Positions 5,504 to 5,779 of a DNA stretch of 5,779 nt are shown here, piece after piece. Source of the stretch: Nitrospina sp. (GTDB lineage Bacteria; Nitrospinota; Nitrospinia; Nitrospinales; VA-1). The DNA is taken from assembly GCA_018665625.1 (NCBI GenBank), contig JABJCF010000026.1:1-5779 (forward strand), read 5' to 3'. Numbering within the stretch: the stretch's first letter is position 1; each line of letters opens with the position of its first letter. The notes under the pieces were generated by a model. That model made no database searches. It was given only the letters and a program-made list of their open reading frames with translations, and was not told the DNA's origin. The translations under genes were made by a program, and so were the position numbers.

Positions 5504-5779
5504 TCGATTATACCTATGTCGCGCCGTCTTTTTTTAACTTCAGCCTTATGGTTCTTTCTCCACTCGATCAGATCTATAAGCCCACTTCGAAGTTCGATTT
5601 TTGCTTCAAAACCAATTTCTTCTCTGGCTTTAACAGGGCAGCCAATGCGGTTTTTGACAAAGGTCATGCCAGCGGGTTCGTATTGTATTGCAATATTTGA
5701 CTCAGTAATTTCAAGCAACAACTCAGCTAATTCTTTAATCGTTGTTCTGATCCCTCTGCCGACATTATAAAATTCATCA
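5500..5779 (-). CDS. GalE-like NAD-dependent epimerase, C-terminal part (5' end outside window)
   Basis: The minus-strand frame is open from the right edge to TGA at 5502-5500 and gives 92 residues with no start inside the window. It begins DEFYNVGRGIRTTIKELAEL and continues through IQYEPAG, FVKNRIGCPVKAREEIGF and LRSGLIDLIEWRKNHKAEV. This is the substrate-binding C-terminal region of extended SDR nucleotide-sugar epimerases: FNVGRG holds the nucleotide sugar, and the P-x-KA-x-x-x-IGF-x-A segment and final amphipathic helix are standard. The nearest relatives I recall are annotated as UDP-glucose/UDP-GlcNAc 4-epimerase-like, but the catalytic half is missing, so the reaction is uncertain. It overlaps the next SDR gene by four bases, placing both in one operon read leftwards. 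Confidence 0.87.
   Translation of the reverse strand, partial: DEFYNVGRGIRTTIKELAELLLEITESNIAIQYEPAGMTFVKNRIGCPVKAREEIGFEAKIELRSGLIDLIEWRKNHKAEVKKRRRDIGIIE

Overview
The window is a piece of a surface-polysaccharide (O-antigen or capsule type) biosynthesis locus. Base composition is moderately AT-rich, with very AT-rich gaps between genes. The gene content (left-handed beta-helix sugar acyltransferases, a DegT-type sugar aminotransferase, an AsnB-type amidotransferase and two nucleotide-sugar SDR enzymes) points to a Gram-negative bacterium. I cannot name a genus from the sequence alone. No tRNA, rRNA, CRISPR array, transposase or phage gene is visible.

Layout. Bases 3-446 (+) carry the 3' part of a PglD/SxtX-like acyltransferase gene that is interrupted in frame by a TAG at 66-68. 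Three bases after it, at 450-1643 (+), is a PLP-dependent DegT/DnrJ/EryC1/StrS aminotransferase. This acyltransferase-aminotransferase pair is the usual toolkit for making an N-acylated amino sugar on a nucleotide carrier. At 1655-1711 (+) there is a tiny ORF whose first 13 codons resemble the start of a sugar-cluster SAM methyltransferase. It looks like the stub of a gene that was cut away. Next comes a 630-residue glutamine-dependent asparagine synthetase homologue on the minus strand (3719-1827). An AT-rich divergent promoter region follows (3720-3921), then a complete PglD-type acyltransferase (3922-4584, +). It meets tail to tail, only 22 bases apart, a minus-strand pair of extended SDR genes (5503-4607, and a partial GalE-like gene running off the right edge). 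That pair overlaps by a GTGA junction.

How it fits together (inference). The SDR enzymes and the aminotransferase would reshape a nucleotide-activated sugar, the two beta-helix enzymes would acylate amino or hydroxyl groups, and the AsnB homologue would either supply asparagine or amidate a carboxylated sugar. The strand changes at almost every gene, one acyltransferase is interrupted and a gene stub remains. Together these look like a mosaic locus assembled by transfer and partly decaying. I found no clearly new type of system. The most interesting signals are the in-frame stop in the first gene and the putative methyltransferase stub.
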